Shown here: positions 19,225-28,036 of the stretch, piece by piece
How the letters are laid out: each line of letters opens with the position of its first letter
Position numbering within the stretch: position 1 is the first letter of the stretch
NCBI RefSeq assembly: GCF_030160715.1
Contig: NZ_BSOW01000005.1
Span: forward strand, 287,394 to 351,393
Direction of reading: 5' to 3'
DNA: 64,000 nt
From: Bradyrhizobium iriomotense
GTDB taxonomy: Bacteria > Pseudomonadota > Alphaproteobacteria > Rhizobiales > Xanthobacteraceae
The notes under the pieces: generated by a model
Database searches by the model: none
What the model was told of the DNA's origin: nothing
Seen by the model: only the letters and a program-made list of their open reading frames with translations
Program-made: the position numbers and the translations under genes

Positions 19225-20097
19225 ATGGCGCCTATCAGATACCGCAAGGCCAATGTCGACGGGTTCAACGTGTTTTACCGTGAGGCCGGCAGGAGCGACG
19301 CGCCGGTGTTACTGCTGCTTCATGGCTTTCCGTCCGCGGGCCACATGTTTCGCGAGCTCATTCCGATGCTTTCGGATCGGTTACGCCTGATCGCGCCGGA
19401 CCTGCCCGGCTTCGGCCAGTCCGACATGCCGCCACGCGACAAGTTTTCGTACACCTTCGTCAAATTGGCTCACGTAATCGAACGCTTCACGGAAGTGATA
19501 GGTCTGTCGAGGTTTGCGATCTACGTCTTCGACTACGGTGCCCCCACCGGCTTTCGCTTGGCCGTTCGCCATCCCGAGCGCATCAGCGCGATCATCTCGC
19601 AGAACGGCAATGCCTACGAGGAGGGGTTGAGCGACGGCTGGACCCCGATCCGCGCCTACTGGCAGGACCGATCGGAGAAGAACCGTGCCGCTCTCAGGGC
19701 CTTTCTTTCGCCGGAGACCACGGTCTGGCAATACACCCATGGCGTTGCCGACACATCGCGTGTCTCTCCGGATGGCTATTCGCTCGACAATTTCTATCTG
19801 GCACGTCCCGGCGCTCATGACGTGCAACTCGATCTCTTTGGCGATTACAAGAGCAATGTCGCCATGTATCCGGAATTCCAGGCCTACTTCCGCCAGCACA
19901 AGCCGCCATTTTTGGCAGTCTGGGGCAAGAACGATCCATTCTTCCTGCCGCCGGGCGCAGAGGCATTCAAACGCGACATGCCCCTCGCCGATGTACGCTT
20001 CTTAGATACAGGTCACTTCGCCTTGGAGACGCACTGCGAGGACATCGCGAAAGTCATCGGCGATTTCCTGGACGCGACCAGATCGAAGGCGGCGTAG
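19225..20097 (+). CDS. Alpha/beta hydrolase, haloalkane dehalogenase-like
   Basis: 290 residues from ATG 19225, with AGGAGA at 19214-19219. HGFPSAGHMF gives the oxyanion region at 33-42. The nucleophile elbow reads VFDYGAP with Asp103 in place of Ser, as in haloalkane dehalogenases and epoxide hydrolases; a C-terminal His lies in LDTGHFALE. Asp-nucleophile enzymes form an alkyl-enzyme ester and release halide or open an epoxide, so either chemistry is possible. It lies about 80 bases after the Ala-nucleophile hydrolase and is likely co-transcribed. Confidence 0.85.
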   Translation: MAPIRYRKANVDGFNVFYREAGRSDAPVLLLLHGFPSAGHMFRELIPMLSDRLRLIAPDLPGFGQSDMPPRDKFSYTFVKLAHVIERFTEVIGLSRFAIYVFDYGAPTGFRLAVRHPERISAIISQNGNAYEEGLSDGWTPIRAYWQDRSEKNRAALRAFLSPETTVWQYTHGVADTSRVSPDGYSLDNFYLARPGAHDVQLDLFGDYKSNVAMYPEFQAYFRQHKPPFLAVWGKNDPFFLPPGAEAFKRDMPLADVRFLDTGHFALETHCEDIAKVIGDFLDATRSKAA

Positions 20098-20134
20098 TGA
20101 CGTCAACGCAAGGCCTGCATCAGCGGAGAAGTAC

Positions 20135-21559
20135 ATGGCTCACCTAGAGCAGTTGGATGCCCTCATCCTTGGCAGCGGAACCGGCGGCAAGCTTCTGGCT
20201 TGGCACTTGGCCCGATCAGGGTACAAAACCGCCGTGGTCGAGCGGCGATGGATCGGCGGCTCCTGTCCCAACATTGCTTGCATGCCGACCAAGAATGAGA
20301 TCTCGAGCGCAAAAGTCGCGCATGTTGAGCGTCAGGCAGGCGAATACGGCACCTTGGCCGATTCCGTCAAAGTCGAGATGGCGACGGTTCGTCGGCGCAA
20401 GCGCGCGATGGTCGAACGCCAGGTTGCGAAGCATCTGCAGATTTACCAGGCGAGCGGCGCCGAGCTGATCATGGGCAGCGGACGTTTCGTTGCGACGAAA
20501 ACCCTTGAAGTGAATTTGAACGACGGAGGCACGCGTGAGGTGGCGGCCGACAAGGTTTTCCTTAACGTAGGAACGCATGCGGCAATTCCACACGTTCCTG
20601 GCCTGCAAGCGGCCCAGCCACTCACGCATGTGGAAATTCTGGAGCTCGACTATTTGCCGCGACACCTGATCGTGATCGGCGGGGGCTATTCGGGTCTGGA
20701 ACTAGCACAAGCTTACCGTCGCTTTGGCAGCGATGTAACGATTATCGAATCCGGTCCTCAACTCCTGGCTCGCGAGGATATCGATGTCTCGCAGGAGATA
20801 TGGCGCATTCTGAGCAGCGAAGGTATTCGAGTTCTTGTCGCAGCCGAGCTGCTTCGGGTAAGCGGGCGATCCGGAGATAAAGCTTCTGTCGTGGTGCGCA
20901 CCCTCTCGGGAGAGCAGCAAATCGATGGCAGCGATATCCTGGTGGCGGCAGGACGCATTCCCAATACAGCCGGAATTGGCCTGGATAAGGCGGGCGTCGA
21001 ACTCGACGCGCGCGGTTTCATTCGCGTCAACGATCGGCTGGAAACGAGTGCGCCGGATGTATGGGCGGTGGGGGAATGTGCGGGCAGCCCGCAATTCACT
21101 CACATATCCGAAAGCGACTTTCGAATCGTACGCGACAACCTGGCGGGAGCAAATCGCCGCACGCGCGGCCGGCTGGTTCCGTATTGCATGTTCACCGATC
21201 CACCTCTTGCCCATATAGGGGTGAGCGAAGGGGAAGCGGAACGCCAGGGCATCATTACACGCGTCGCAAAGCTGCCAATGGACTCTGTACTCGGAGCGCA
21301 GGCGACCGATCAGACACAGGGCTTCATGAAGGCACTTGTCGGCGACGGCGACGACCGCATCCTCGGTTTTACGATGATTGGCGCTGCTGCGGGCGAAGTG
21401 ATGGCGGCGGTGCAAATGGCAATGTTGGCGGACCTTCCGTATTCGAGCCTGGCTGGCGCAGCTCTTGCGCACCCAACAATGGCTGAAGGGCTTGGTGCAT
21501 TATTTTCGGTCGTCCCCCCTCGCGAGGTGCAACAGGCCAGCTCGAAGGCAGCAGCTTAG
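20135..21559 (+). CDS. FAD-dependent pyridine nucleotide-disulfide oxidoreductase (RclA/MerA-like)
   Basis: 474 residues from ATG 20135, preceded by GGAGAAG. The FAD-binding Gly motif is GSGTGG (13-18). The redox pair is Cys44 and Cys49 in GGSCPNIACMPTK, the class I spacing. A second Rossmann motif (GGGYSGLELA) binds NAD(P)H, and HPTMAEG near the C terminus matches the interface His/Glu motif. Family members include dihydrolipoamide dehydrogenase, mercuric reductase and RclA. No lipoyl enzyme or mer genes are adjacent, whereas a DUF417 (RclC-like) gene follows, so an RclA-type role against oxidants or copper is favoured. Confidence 0.88.
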   Translation: MAHLEQLDALILGSGTGGKLLAWHLARSGYKTAVVERRWIGGSCPNIACMPTKNEISSAKVAHVERQAGEYGTLADSVKVEMATVRRRKRAMVERQVAKHLQIYQASGAELIMGSGRFVATKTLEVNLNDGGTREVAADKVFLNVGTHAAIPHVPGLQAAQPLTHVEILELDYLPRHLIVIGGGYSGLELAQAYRRFGSDVTIIESGPQLLAREDIDVSQEIWRILSSEGIRVLVAAELLRVSGRSGDKASVVVRTLSGEQQIDGSDILVAAGRIPNTAGIGLDKAGVELDARGFIRVNDRLETSAPDVWAVGECAGSPQFTHISESDFRIVRDNLAGANRRTRGRLVPYCMFTDPPLAHIGVSEGEAERQGIITRVAKLPMDSVLGAQATDQTQGFMKALVGDGDDRILGFTMIGAAAGEVMAAVQMAMLADLPYSSLAGAALAHPTMAEGLGALFSVVPPREVQQASSKAAA

Positions 21560-21665
21560 TGATGTCCAATCAGCATCATCGCTACGATCCGCGGCGGTTC
21601 GATGAGAACGGTGGGCTGATGAGGATCGGGAAAAATCAGGTCCGTAGCCGCTGTTGAGGAACGAC

Positions 21666-22238
21666 ATGATGAATCAGGAGCGCCAGCTTGTTCGTTATGC
21701 TTCGATGACCATTCCGTTCCGGAGCGATCTGGACCGTCATCTAATTCGTGCTGCGATGGTCTTTACGTTCTTCGCCTTCAGCATCCAGAAATGGACCCAG
21801 TACACCTCTGAGATGCTGGTGCCCCTGATCGGCCATAGCCCCGTCGTCTTCTGGCTGCTCCCAGCCTTCGGCGTTCGGGGCGCGGGCTACTTCCTCGGGA
21901 CGACCGAAATGATCCTCGGCTGTCTCATCTTCCTTGGTTATTGGAGCCCGCGGCTTGGCATCCTGGGCGCGATTGGGTCGATCGTCACCTTCATCGGCAC
22001 CACGAGCATCATTCCGTTTCTGCCCGGCGGCTGGGCCCAAGAGGCGGGCGGATTTCCGATCATGACCCTGCCGATCGGATTCCTCATGAAGGACGTTCTG
22101 TTTCTCGCTGCGTCGTTCTATCTGCTCAAGCAAGATGTGACACGTGCGGCGCAGGAGAATGAGTGGTCATCCGGTCACGCAGAGCCGCACGCCGGCGCGC
22201 AAATCCGCATCGACGCCGGTGAGGTAAAGTCGATCTAA
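21666..22238 (+). CDS. DUF417 / YkgB (RclC-like) membrane protein
   Basis: 190 residues from ATG 21666, with GAGGA five bases upstream; a TTG four codons earlier is less likely. Four hydrophobic segments (about 30-47, 73-92, 96-118, 131-150) fit the DUF417 inner-membrane family whose E. coli member is RclC (YkgB). The C-terminal tail is hydrophilic. It follows the flavin disulfide reductase by about 100 bases on the same strand. Its molecular activity is not known; a role with the reductase in stress resistance is inferred from the pairing. Confidence 0.8.
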   Translation: MMNQERQLVRYASMTIPFRSDLDRHLIRAAMVFTFFAFSIQKWTQYTSEMLVPLIGHSPVVFWLLPAFGVRGAGYFLGTTEMILGCLIFLGYWSPRLGILGAIGSIVTFIGTTSIIPFLPGGWAQEAGGFPIMTLPIGFLMKDVLFLAASFYLLKQDVTRAAQENEWSSGHAEPHAGAQIRIDAGEVKSI

Positions 22239-22267
22239 CCAGGCCACCGCAATATTGGATTCTGACC

Positions 22268-22591
22268 ATGTCCGATCTTCCGCTGATCGTCTTTGACGTC
22301 AATGAAACACTACTCGACCTTCGCACCATGGAGCCGACCTTCGAGCGCATCTTCGGCGACGCGCGGGACATGCGGCTTTGGGTTGCCAACTTCATCATGT
22401 ATTCGGCGGCGCTCACTGTCGCCGGCTGTTATGTACCGTTCACCGTCAGTGGCCATGCTCTCCTCCTGCGTGCCCTAAACTCGCTTGAGAACACCGACTT
22501 CGCCGGCCTCGAGCGGCAGCCCTTCCCCATCGTCGCGGCCGCCACCGGGAGGAGGCGCTACCCTACTGGCCGCATCGCCAATCTCCTCTAA
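22268..22591 (+). pseudogene. Truncated haloacid dehalogenase type II (HAD) fragment
   Basis: The first about 60 codons match type II haloacid dehalogenases: FDVNETLLD carries the Asp nucleophile motif and the cap start follows (RLWVANFIMYSAALTVAGCYVPFT). From about codon 60 the family match stops and a Ser/Ala/Arg-rich unrelated tail runs to the stop at 22591, giving 107 residues against the usual 220-240. The motifs for Lys and the second Asp are missing, so the product cannot be an active dehalogenase. The break near 22445 probably marks a deletion or insertion at the left border of the TIR island. Confidence 0.7.
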
Positions 22592-23234
22592 TCAGCAATG
22601 GACGAAGCGCCCGGACATGTCTTCACGTTCCAAAAGAAATATTAGTTGCGCTTTTCGGTCAATATCTTTCTTTTATTCCAAAAACGGGACATATTGTTGC
22701 GCCTGGTACAGGCTAGAGCCTGACCGCCGCCGACCATTCGAAGGCAAATCGCCATGACGGGCGAACATGCAAAGGGGCTGAAGCCCGGAGACTACGTCTG
22801 TTGGAACGACGATGAAGCTCCTCAACTGGGCGTCATCGCGAGCGTGAGCTAATTTGGGGTCGCCATTCGATGGGCAGACGGAACGGAGTCGACGCCCCTT
22901 TTCAATGACATGAAACGAATGAGCCACGTCGACCTGAACCATCGCGCCATGAGTAAGTGCGCGAATGACCATGTGGCCGCTGGCTTTACTGGATTCGACC
23001 GTCCTGGCGGGCCCCCTAGAGCACAGAGATCGCGATGAGACGCGCCACGGACAACGTCTAATCTCGCGAAAGCAGGCGGAGACTGGCAAATGGAAATCTG
23101 CCGACCACAACCTTCGCCTGTACATCGGCGCCCTATTGATCTAGGATCGAAGATCAAGGTTTTAGCCAAAAACGTTACTGACCAAATCATTAGTCGCTGC
23201 CGGCCACTTGGCCCCAGAATTTTGCGAGGGCAAG
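22592..23234. other. Island-border intergenic region with a decayed short gene
   Basis: This 643-base stretch between the HAD fragment and the first TIR gene has no intact gene I can support. It holds an AT-rich segment (about 22640-22685) with an imperfect inverted repeat (AAAGAAATATT and AATATCTTTCTTT) and the small interrupted reading frame listed separately. Confidence 0.5.
22754..22936 (+). pseudogene. Small hypothetical gene interrupted by in-frame TAA
   Basis: From ATG 22754 the frame reads like a short beta-rich domain (GLKPGDYVCWNDDEAPQLG), meets TAA at 22850-22852, then continues in the same frame with similar character (FGVAIRWADGTE) to about 22936. The pattern on both sides resembles one small SH3-like protein of about 60 residues, so a nonsense mutation is the simplest reading. 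Readthrough is possible but nothing supports it. I do not recognise the family firmly. Confidence 0.35.
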
Positions 23235-24773
23235 ATGTCCTTAGTTGAAGCCTCAGTCGCGCACGCCTCCCTCATGGAGGACTCACCGATCCGAATATTC
23301 CTTAGTTATGCCCACGAGGATGACGAGATCGTAACGGTGTTTCAGCGCGCCTTCGATTTTCTGGAACGCGAGGTTGATGGCAATCTGCGCGTCTTCCGTG
23401 ACCGTTCATCGATTCCTCCAGGCGGGTATATAAGCGAGCAGATCAAAGAAGACCTCAGGCTTTCTGACTATCTGGTCGTTTTCTTCACGGGCACCACTAG
23501 AAAAAACGTATCCTGGAACGGCGTCGAGGTCGGCTTTTTTCAGGCGCTCATGGATGACGAGCGCAAGCGCACAGGAAAGACGGGGCGTCGCATTGTCCCC
23601 ATTTACTTTGATGAATTGCCCCCGACATTAACAGACGTAAAGGGCATCTCCCTCCGGCTTAGTTCTAACGACCTCAGTCGTCCCAAAGACGAGTACGTCG
23701 CGAGCCTTGTCACGAAGCAGGAAGATGAGGATGACCCTCTTTCTGAATTTTTGCGAGACGTGGCCAGGGGCGCCGAAGGCCGCTCAAGACAGCGAGCGAT
23801 GAATGAGAAGGACGCGGAGAAGAAGCAAAAGCATCGGGACGAGACGATCGATAAGACAATCGTTCCGCTAATCCTATCGGCGATGTACGATAGTCTTGGC
23901 GCGCGCATCGCCAAGCGATCAATCGAACAAAAGCTCATCGAATTTCAGATCGAAGGCGGGTCTCTCACTAAGCCGGGCATCCCGCCCGAAGCTCGCCTCG
24001 TTGAGCACGGCAAGGCATTCTCGCTCTTCAAACTCCCAAATCGCGAGAACGAGATCGAATGGCAGCAATTTGCGACCGAGTTAACTAACGCTGCCAAGGA
24101 AGACGCGCCTGCCATCATGAGGGCGATGGAACGCGTTTTTGATTCTGCAATCGATAATGTCAAGGCGATCGACAACGACCAACTCGTAAGAGCGCCAGGT
24201 GACGGCGAACTATACCGAGTTCTGGTAACCACACATTTCGACTACTACAACGGTCGCAAGATCGTGCACATGTACTTCATCGAAAAGCTCAAGCGCAAGG
24301 AGTACGGATCTGAGGAGACAACCATCGCACTCGCGTACTTGAACGTGGCGGCCCGGTATCGCTCGATTTTCCTTGAGCCGAAGAGCGAACTTTCCGTGAG
24401 GGCGTTTAAGAACGAGAGCGAGAACGATAAATTGCGAGACATGGTCATACAGACCCAGCGCGAAATCGTCTTGATTGAGGATGAGGCCGAGCAGCTAAAG
24501 CTAGATAGTTTTGCAGCGAAAAGTGTCCTATGGGGCGCGCAAGCAGATCCCGAGGCCGCAAAGAAGGCAAAGCTGCAATGGCAGCAGGTTCGCTCAGAAT
24601 TGTTCGCGTCAGCAAACAGGGTGCTTGCCGCCAATCCTGAAGACGCTACGTTTGCTGCGGCGATAGGGGATTGGATGACCGTTCTGGATAGGTTTACGAC
24701 CGTCGCCGGCAAGATCAACGTAGATGTTGGCAGTCTCGCCTTGGCCAGATTGACAGAGTTCTTTGCCCTCTAG
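23235..24773 (+). CDS. TIR domain protein with long helical C-terminal region
   Basis: 512 residues from ATG 23235, with GAGGGCAAG just upstream. Residues about 18-160 form a TIR fold: IRIFLSYAHEDDE (strand A), a BB-loop region with RDRSSIPPGG (56-64), and WNGVEVGFFQAL where Glu98 occupies the NADase catalytic position. Residues about 190-512 are mostly helical and charged, without a family I recognise. TIR domains of this type cleave NAD+ or make cyclic ADP-ribose signals. It is the first gene of the island on the plus strand; a small membrane protein and the TIR/SLOG fusion follow. Activity is inferred. Confidence 0.82.
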   Translation: MSLVEASVAHASLMEDSPIRIFLSYAHEDDEIVTVFQRAFDFLEREVDGNLRVFRDRSSIPPGGYISEQIKEDLRLSDYLVVFFTGTTRKNVSWNGVEVGFFQALMDDERKRTGKTGRRIVPIYFDELPPTLTDVKGISLRLSSNDLSRPKDEYVASLVTKQEDEDDPLSEFLRDVARGAEGRSRQRAMNEKDAEKKQKHRDETIDKTIVPLILSAMYDSLGARIAKRSIEQKLIEFQIEGGSLTKPGIPPEARLVEHGKAFSLFKLPNRENEIEWQQFATELTNAAKEDAPAIMRAMERVFDSAIDNVKAIDNDQLVRAPGDGELYRVLVTTHFDYYNGRKIVHMYFIEKLKRKEYGSEETTIALAYLNVAARYRSIFLEPKSELSVRAFKNESENDKLRDMVIQTQREIVLIEDEAEQLKLDSFAAKSVLWGAQADPEAAKKAKLQWQQVRSELFASANRVLAANPEDATFAAAIGDWMTVLDRFTTVAGKINVDVGSLALARLTEFFAL

Positions 24774-24995
24774 GACGTGTATCCGGGAGTGTCCGTCTTC
24801 GATGGGTGAAGTGGACATGCGGCGACGATCCTGGAATGTCACCTCTTGAATCCATAGCGAATGATACTGGCAAGAAACTGGATCGACCGCGGTGGCAGTG
24901 ACTACTAGATTTTCTCGATCGCTACCTTGGCAGAAGTTAATTTAGGGCAAGGCCGTGACCCGTGACCAGCAGGACCAATATCTTTGGAGGGAGCT

Positions 24996-25379
24996 ATGAC
25001 TACTGGCGTCATGATAGGGTATGGCCTTGCGGTAGTAGTGTTCATTGCACTTCTGGTCGCTGCCTTCAAGATAGAGGATGGCGAAAAAGGGAAAGCGTGG
25101 TTTAACATTGTTTTTGTTCTTGGCGGCGGTCTCTCGGGCTGGACCGCGGGACTTCTTGCTATTCCATTCCCTGATTTACCCCAGAAACTTACGGATTTGG
25201 GGGCACTTTCCACAGCGCTGGTGGGAGGAGTTATCGGAACTAAGTTAATCGACGCACTTACAAAGAAAATCGAGAGCGGACTCGATAGGGCGTTCATTGG
25301 CACATCCGCTCTGTTTCTAACCGCATTCCTGCTTGGTGGGCTATCGACGGTCATCTGGCGTTTGAGCAAAATTTCATAG
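24996..25379 (+). CDS. Small membrane protein, four predicted helices
   Basis: 127 residues from ATG 24996, with a good ribosome-binding site (GGAGGGA, 24987-24993). Four hydrophobic stretches at about 5-24, 36-56, 70-88 and 104-122 are separated by short charged loops, including a Lys/Glu loop around 90-100. I do not recognise the family. It sits between the first TIR gene and the TIR/SLOG gene, in the same direction, so a membrane effector or pore role is possible, but this is guesswork from position. Confidence 0.7.
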   Translation: MTTGVMIGYGLAVVVFIALLVAAFKIEDGEKGKAWFNIVFVLGGGLSGWTAGLLAIPFPDLPQKLTDLGALSTALVGGVIGTKLIDALTKKIESGLDRAFIGTSALFLTAFLLGGLSTVIWRLSKIS

Positions 25380-25675
25380 TTCGAATGCTAAAGTGTTAGC
25401 GGGATTGATTCTGAGAAACAGCCGACCTCCGGTGTTGGTTCATATCGGATTCTACGCCGATGTTCGATTTCGAGGGCAAAGTGACATTGCCTTGCCTTAC
25501 ATGGTTAGGGCCGGTTTATGAGTACACGCCCTTAACACGTGTGGACTGCCTCACATAGCGAATGCCCATCTGAGCATTACCACGCTGGGACTGTTGACTG
25601 CCGTTCCCATGTGATATCATGGCATGGCGCGGGTGCTGGCGCATCGAATCCAGGTTCCAACTACGCGAGGCTGGG

Positions 25676-27835
25676 ATGATCACGACGCTTCGCATCCAAG
25701 TGTTGTTTCATTGGGAGTCGGAAGAGGCGCGACTGATCGCGGGCCAACTCTATCGGACATTTTCAGCCCGCCCGATGGGCGACGGACCGCGCATTCCCGT
25801 GCGATACGGCCCGCGGCAAGTAGACGGAGGTCCGCCTCCGACGATTGACCTCGCTGCAGAGCGTGAGATCATCGTGATACTAGTCGACGAGAGAATGGCC
25901 CGTCGCGCACGCGACAGCGATCGGGTTGTCGCCGACAAATGGGCGCAGTTGGTCACCAACCTTCTTGGGCAGCATTCGCCGCCAGGCGCAAGCCCCCACC
26001 GAGTTTTGCCGGTAGCACTCGATAGTGGCGCACTGCAGCTCGCGCCGACCTTGGACTACATAAGTTTCGTGCGGCTCGACGTACGTCAGGGGGACGAAAG
26101 AGAACGACACCTTGTTCTGCATATCGCAGTTCGTGCCTTGCGGGCTCTGCAGGATCTGCCTCAAGCTGGCGGAAGACCTGCCGATGAGCTACCCGATATA
26201 CCAATCCGGCTATTCATAAGTCACTCCAAAAGGGATTTGCCAGCGGATCCAGCGGCGATAGCTGAGGGACCCGTCAAGGCGATACTAGCTACGTTGGCCC
26301 AATTGCCCGTCCAGGGCTGGTTCGATAGCGCAGACATTCCGCCAGGCGGCCGCTTTCCAGATGAGATCCAGAAGGGCGTTCTTAGTTCGAGTGCGCTGGT
26401 CGCTGTCCTGACCGACAATTGGTCAAGTCGAGAATGGTGCCGTCGCGAGTTGCTCGAGGCCAAGCTTGCCGCTCGACCGCTGGTGCTCGTGGATGCGATC
26501 GAGGCACGGGTCATTCGGTTGTTTCCCTATCTCGGCAACGCGGTGACTCTGCGGTGGCGTGCCGCGATTGCAGCTGCCGAAAGCATGGATGCAGCTTGGA
26601 TTGAACGGAAGAAAAAATGGGAGGCGGAAGACGCCGCATTCGTGATCGAAGCGGCGTTGCTGGAAGCGCTCCGCTATCAGCATGAACACCGCCGTCTACT
26701 CCGCTCGATTGCCAAAAATGAAGTAGCGCTTGGTACGCCACCTGAAGCGCTTACCTTTGCCCATCTACCCACGAGTACGACACGAGTATGGTATCCCGAC
26801 CCGCCACTCGGCCGCGAGGAATTGGACCGCTTGCAGCCGACCGGCGCAGCCAAAATAGATCTAACGACACCGCTCAGTGAACTGGCCCGCTGGAAGCGCC
26901 CAGCAGGCATTCAAACAGTTGCCGTCTCACTGTCCACCGCGCCGGATACGGACCTCTATGGTGGGAGCCCCGAACACTTGGCGACGTTTGCCGACGACTT
27001 GGTGCTGTATTTGCTGATTGCCGGCCTTCGCGTCGCATACGGTGGCGTGCTAGGCCTCGACGCCTTGCAACAGGGAGCGATCGCGGGCGACGATATCAAC
27101 TATGTGGAACGGCTGCTGGCGATGGTTCGCAGTCATTCGCTTCTGCTCAGCGGCGTCGCTGGCAAGCCGCCCGTTCCAATAGAGAATTGGGTCGCCTGGC
27201 CGATCCATTGCAGGTTTGGCGATGCCGAATTGCGTAACTACGGCCAGGAAGCCACGCTCAAGGACCTGCCGGCGCCACCAGGCCTCGACGTCACGGCACA
27301 AGAGCTGAACGCGAACTCAAATGGTTTCGTGCCGCCCGACACACCGGCTCGGCGCTACGCTTGGGCACGATCATTGACCTACATGCGAGCCTGCATGCAG
27401 GGAGGGACTTCCGCTCGGATTGCAATGGGCGGCCGGCTCAAGGGCTATCAAGGCCTTTGGCCAGGTGTTTTGGAAGAAGGCATCATCGCTCTTCGAGCTG
27501 GTGAGCCTCTCTACTTGCTCGGCCTTTTTGGGGGCGCTGCACGGCTGCTGATCGACGCGCTGCGCGGAGAACCGCGCGAAGAGCTCACCAGCGCTTGGCT
27601 GTCTGCTCTCCCCGGCTCGGATGAGCTACGCCACGAATACGGACGTCGCGGCCACAAGGTTCAAACGCCCGAGGATCTGGCGATCGAATTGAAGGAAAGG
27701 GGGACAGTTGGCCTCTCGGCCGTCCTCAACAATGGTCTTTCCGAGGACGAGAATTCCGAGCTCGTCAGCTCGGACGATCCACAACGGATTGTCGCGCTCA
27801 TTCTCAGCGGCTTGCGCAACAAGCTTGCCCCGTAA
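25676..27835 (+). CDS. TIR-like / TIR / SLOG-domain fusion protein
   Basis: 719 residues from ATG 25676 (GAGG nearby); an in-frame ATG at 25619 lacks a ribosome-binding site. Residues 3-160 resemble a degenerate TIR-like domain without a clear catalytic Glu. Residues 175-290 are a canonical TIR: IRLFISHSKRD, WFDSADIPPGG (215-225) and WCRRELLEAK with Glu258 in the NADase position. From about 410 to 690 the pattern fits a SLOG nucleotide-binding domain: AVSLSTAPDTD, then GLRVAYGGVLG (450-460) and later RIAMGGRLKGYQG and LLGLFGGAARL. SLOG domains bind nucleotide-derived ligands such as ADP-ribose signals in ThsA and TRPM. One chain may thus both make and sense a signal. The gene lies between the small membrane protein and the patatin. 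Confidence 0.78.
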   Translation: MITTLRIQVLFHWESEEARLIAGQLYRTFSARPMGDGPRIPVRYGPRQVDGGPPPTIDLAAEREIIVILVDERMARRARDSDRVVADKWAQLVTNLLGQHSPPGASPHRVLPVALDSGALQLAPTLDYISFVRLDVRQGDERERHLVLHIAVRALRALQDLPQAGGRPADELPDIPIRLFISHSKRDLPADPAAIAEGPVKAILATLAQLPVQGWFDSADIPPGGRFPDEIQKGVLSSSALVAVLTDNWSSREWCRRELLEAKLAARPLVLVDAIEARVIRLFPYLGNAVTLRWRAAIAAAESMDAAWIERKKKWEAEDAAFVIEAALLEALRYQHEHRRLLRSIAKNEVALGTPPEALTFAHLPTSTTRVWYPDPPLGREELDRLQPTGAAKIDLTTPLSELARWKRPAGIQTVAVSLSTAPDTDLYGGSPEHLATFADDLVLYLLIAGLRVAYGGVLGLDALQQGAIAGDDINYVERLLAMVRSHSLLLSGVAGKPPVPIENWVAWPIHCRFGDAELRNYGQEATLKDLPAPPGLDVTAQELNANSNGFVPPDTPARRYAWARSLTYMRACMQGGTSARIAMGGRLKGYQGLWPGVLEEGIIALRAGEPLYLLGLFGGAARLLIDALRGEPREELTSAWLSALPGSDELRHEYGRRGHKVQTPEDLAIELKERGTVGLSAVLNNGLSEDENSELVSSDDPQRIVALILSGLRNKLAP

Positions 27836-28036
27836 AAGGGGCCCTTAAGCCCATGGGATGTCGAGGCGGACAATTCTGACCAGTATCCATCGGTTGAACC
27901 ATTGCCCCTTGTCCTCGTTGAACCCGCTTAGGTAGTGTCGCGCCAAAGACACTCGATCAAAGAACGCGGGAATCGGCTATCTTTGGCATTGTGACGGGCC
28001 AGCCGTCGAGCCTATTTTCAGCACCAGGGGGATTTT

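Noticed and set aside
23235..27835. Canonical Thoeris (ThsA/ThsB)
   Set aside because: A TIR and a SLOG are present but there is no SIR2 domain; the SLOG is fused to a TIR instead.
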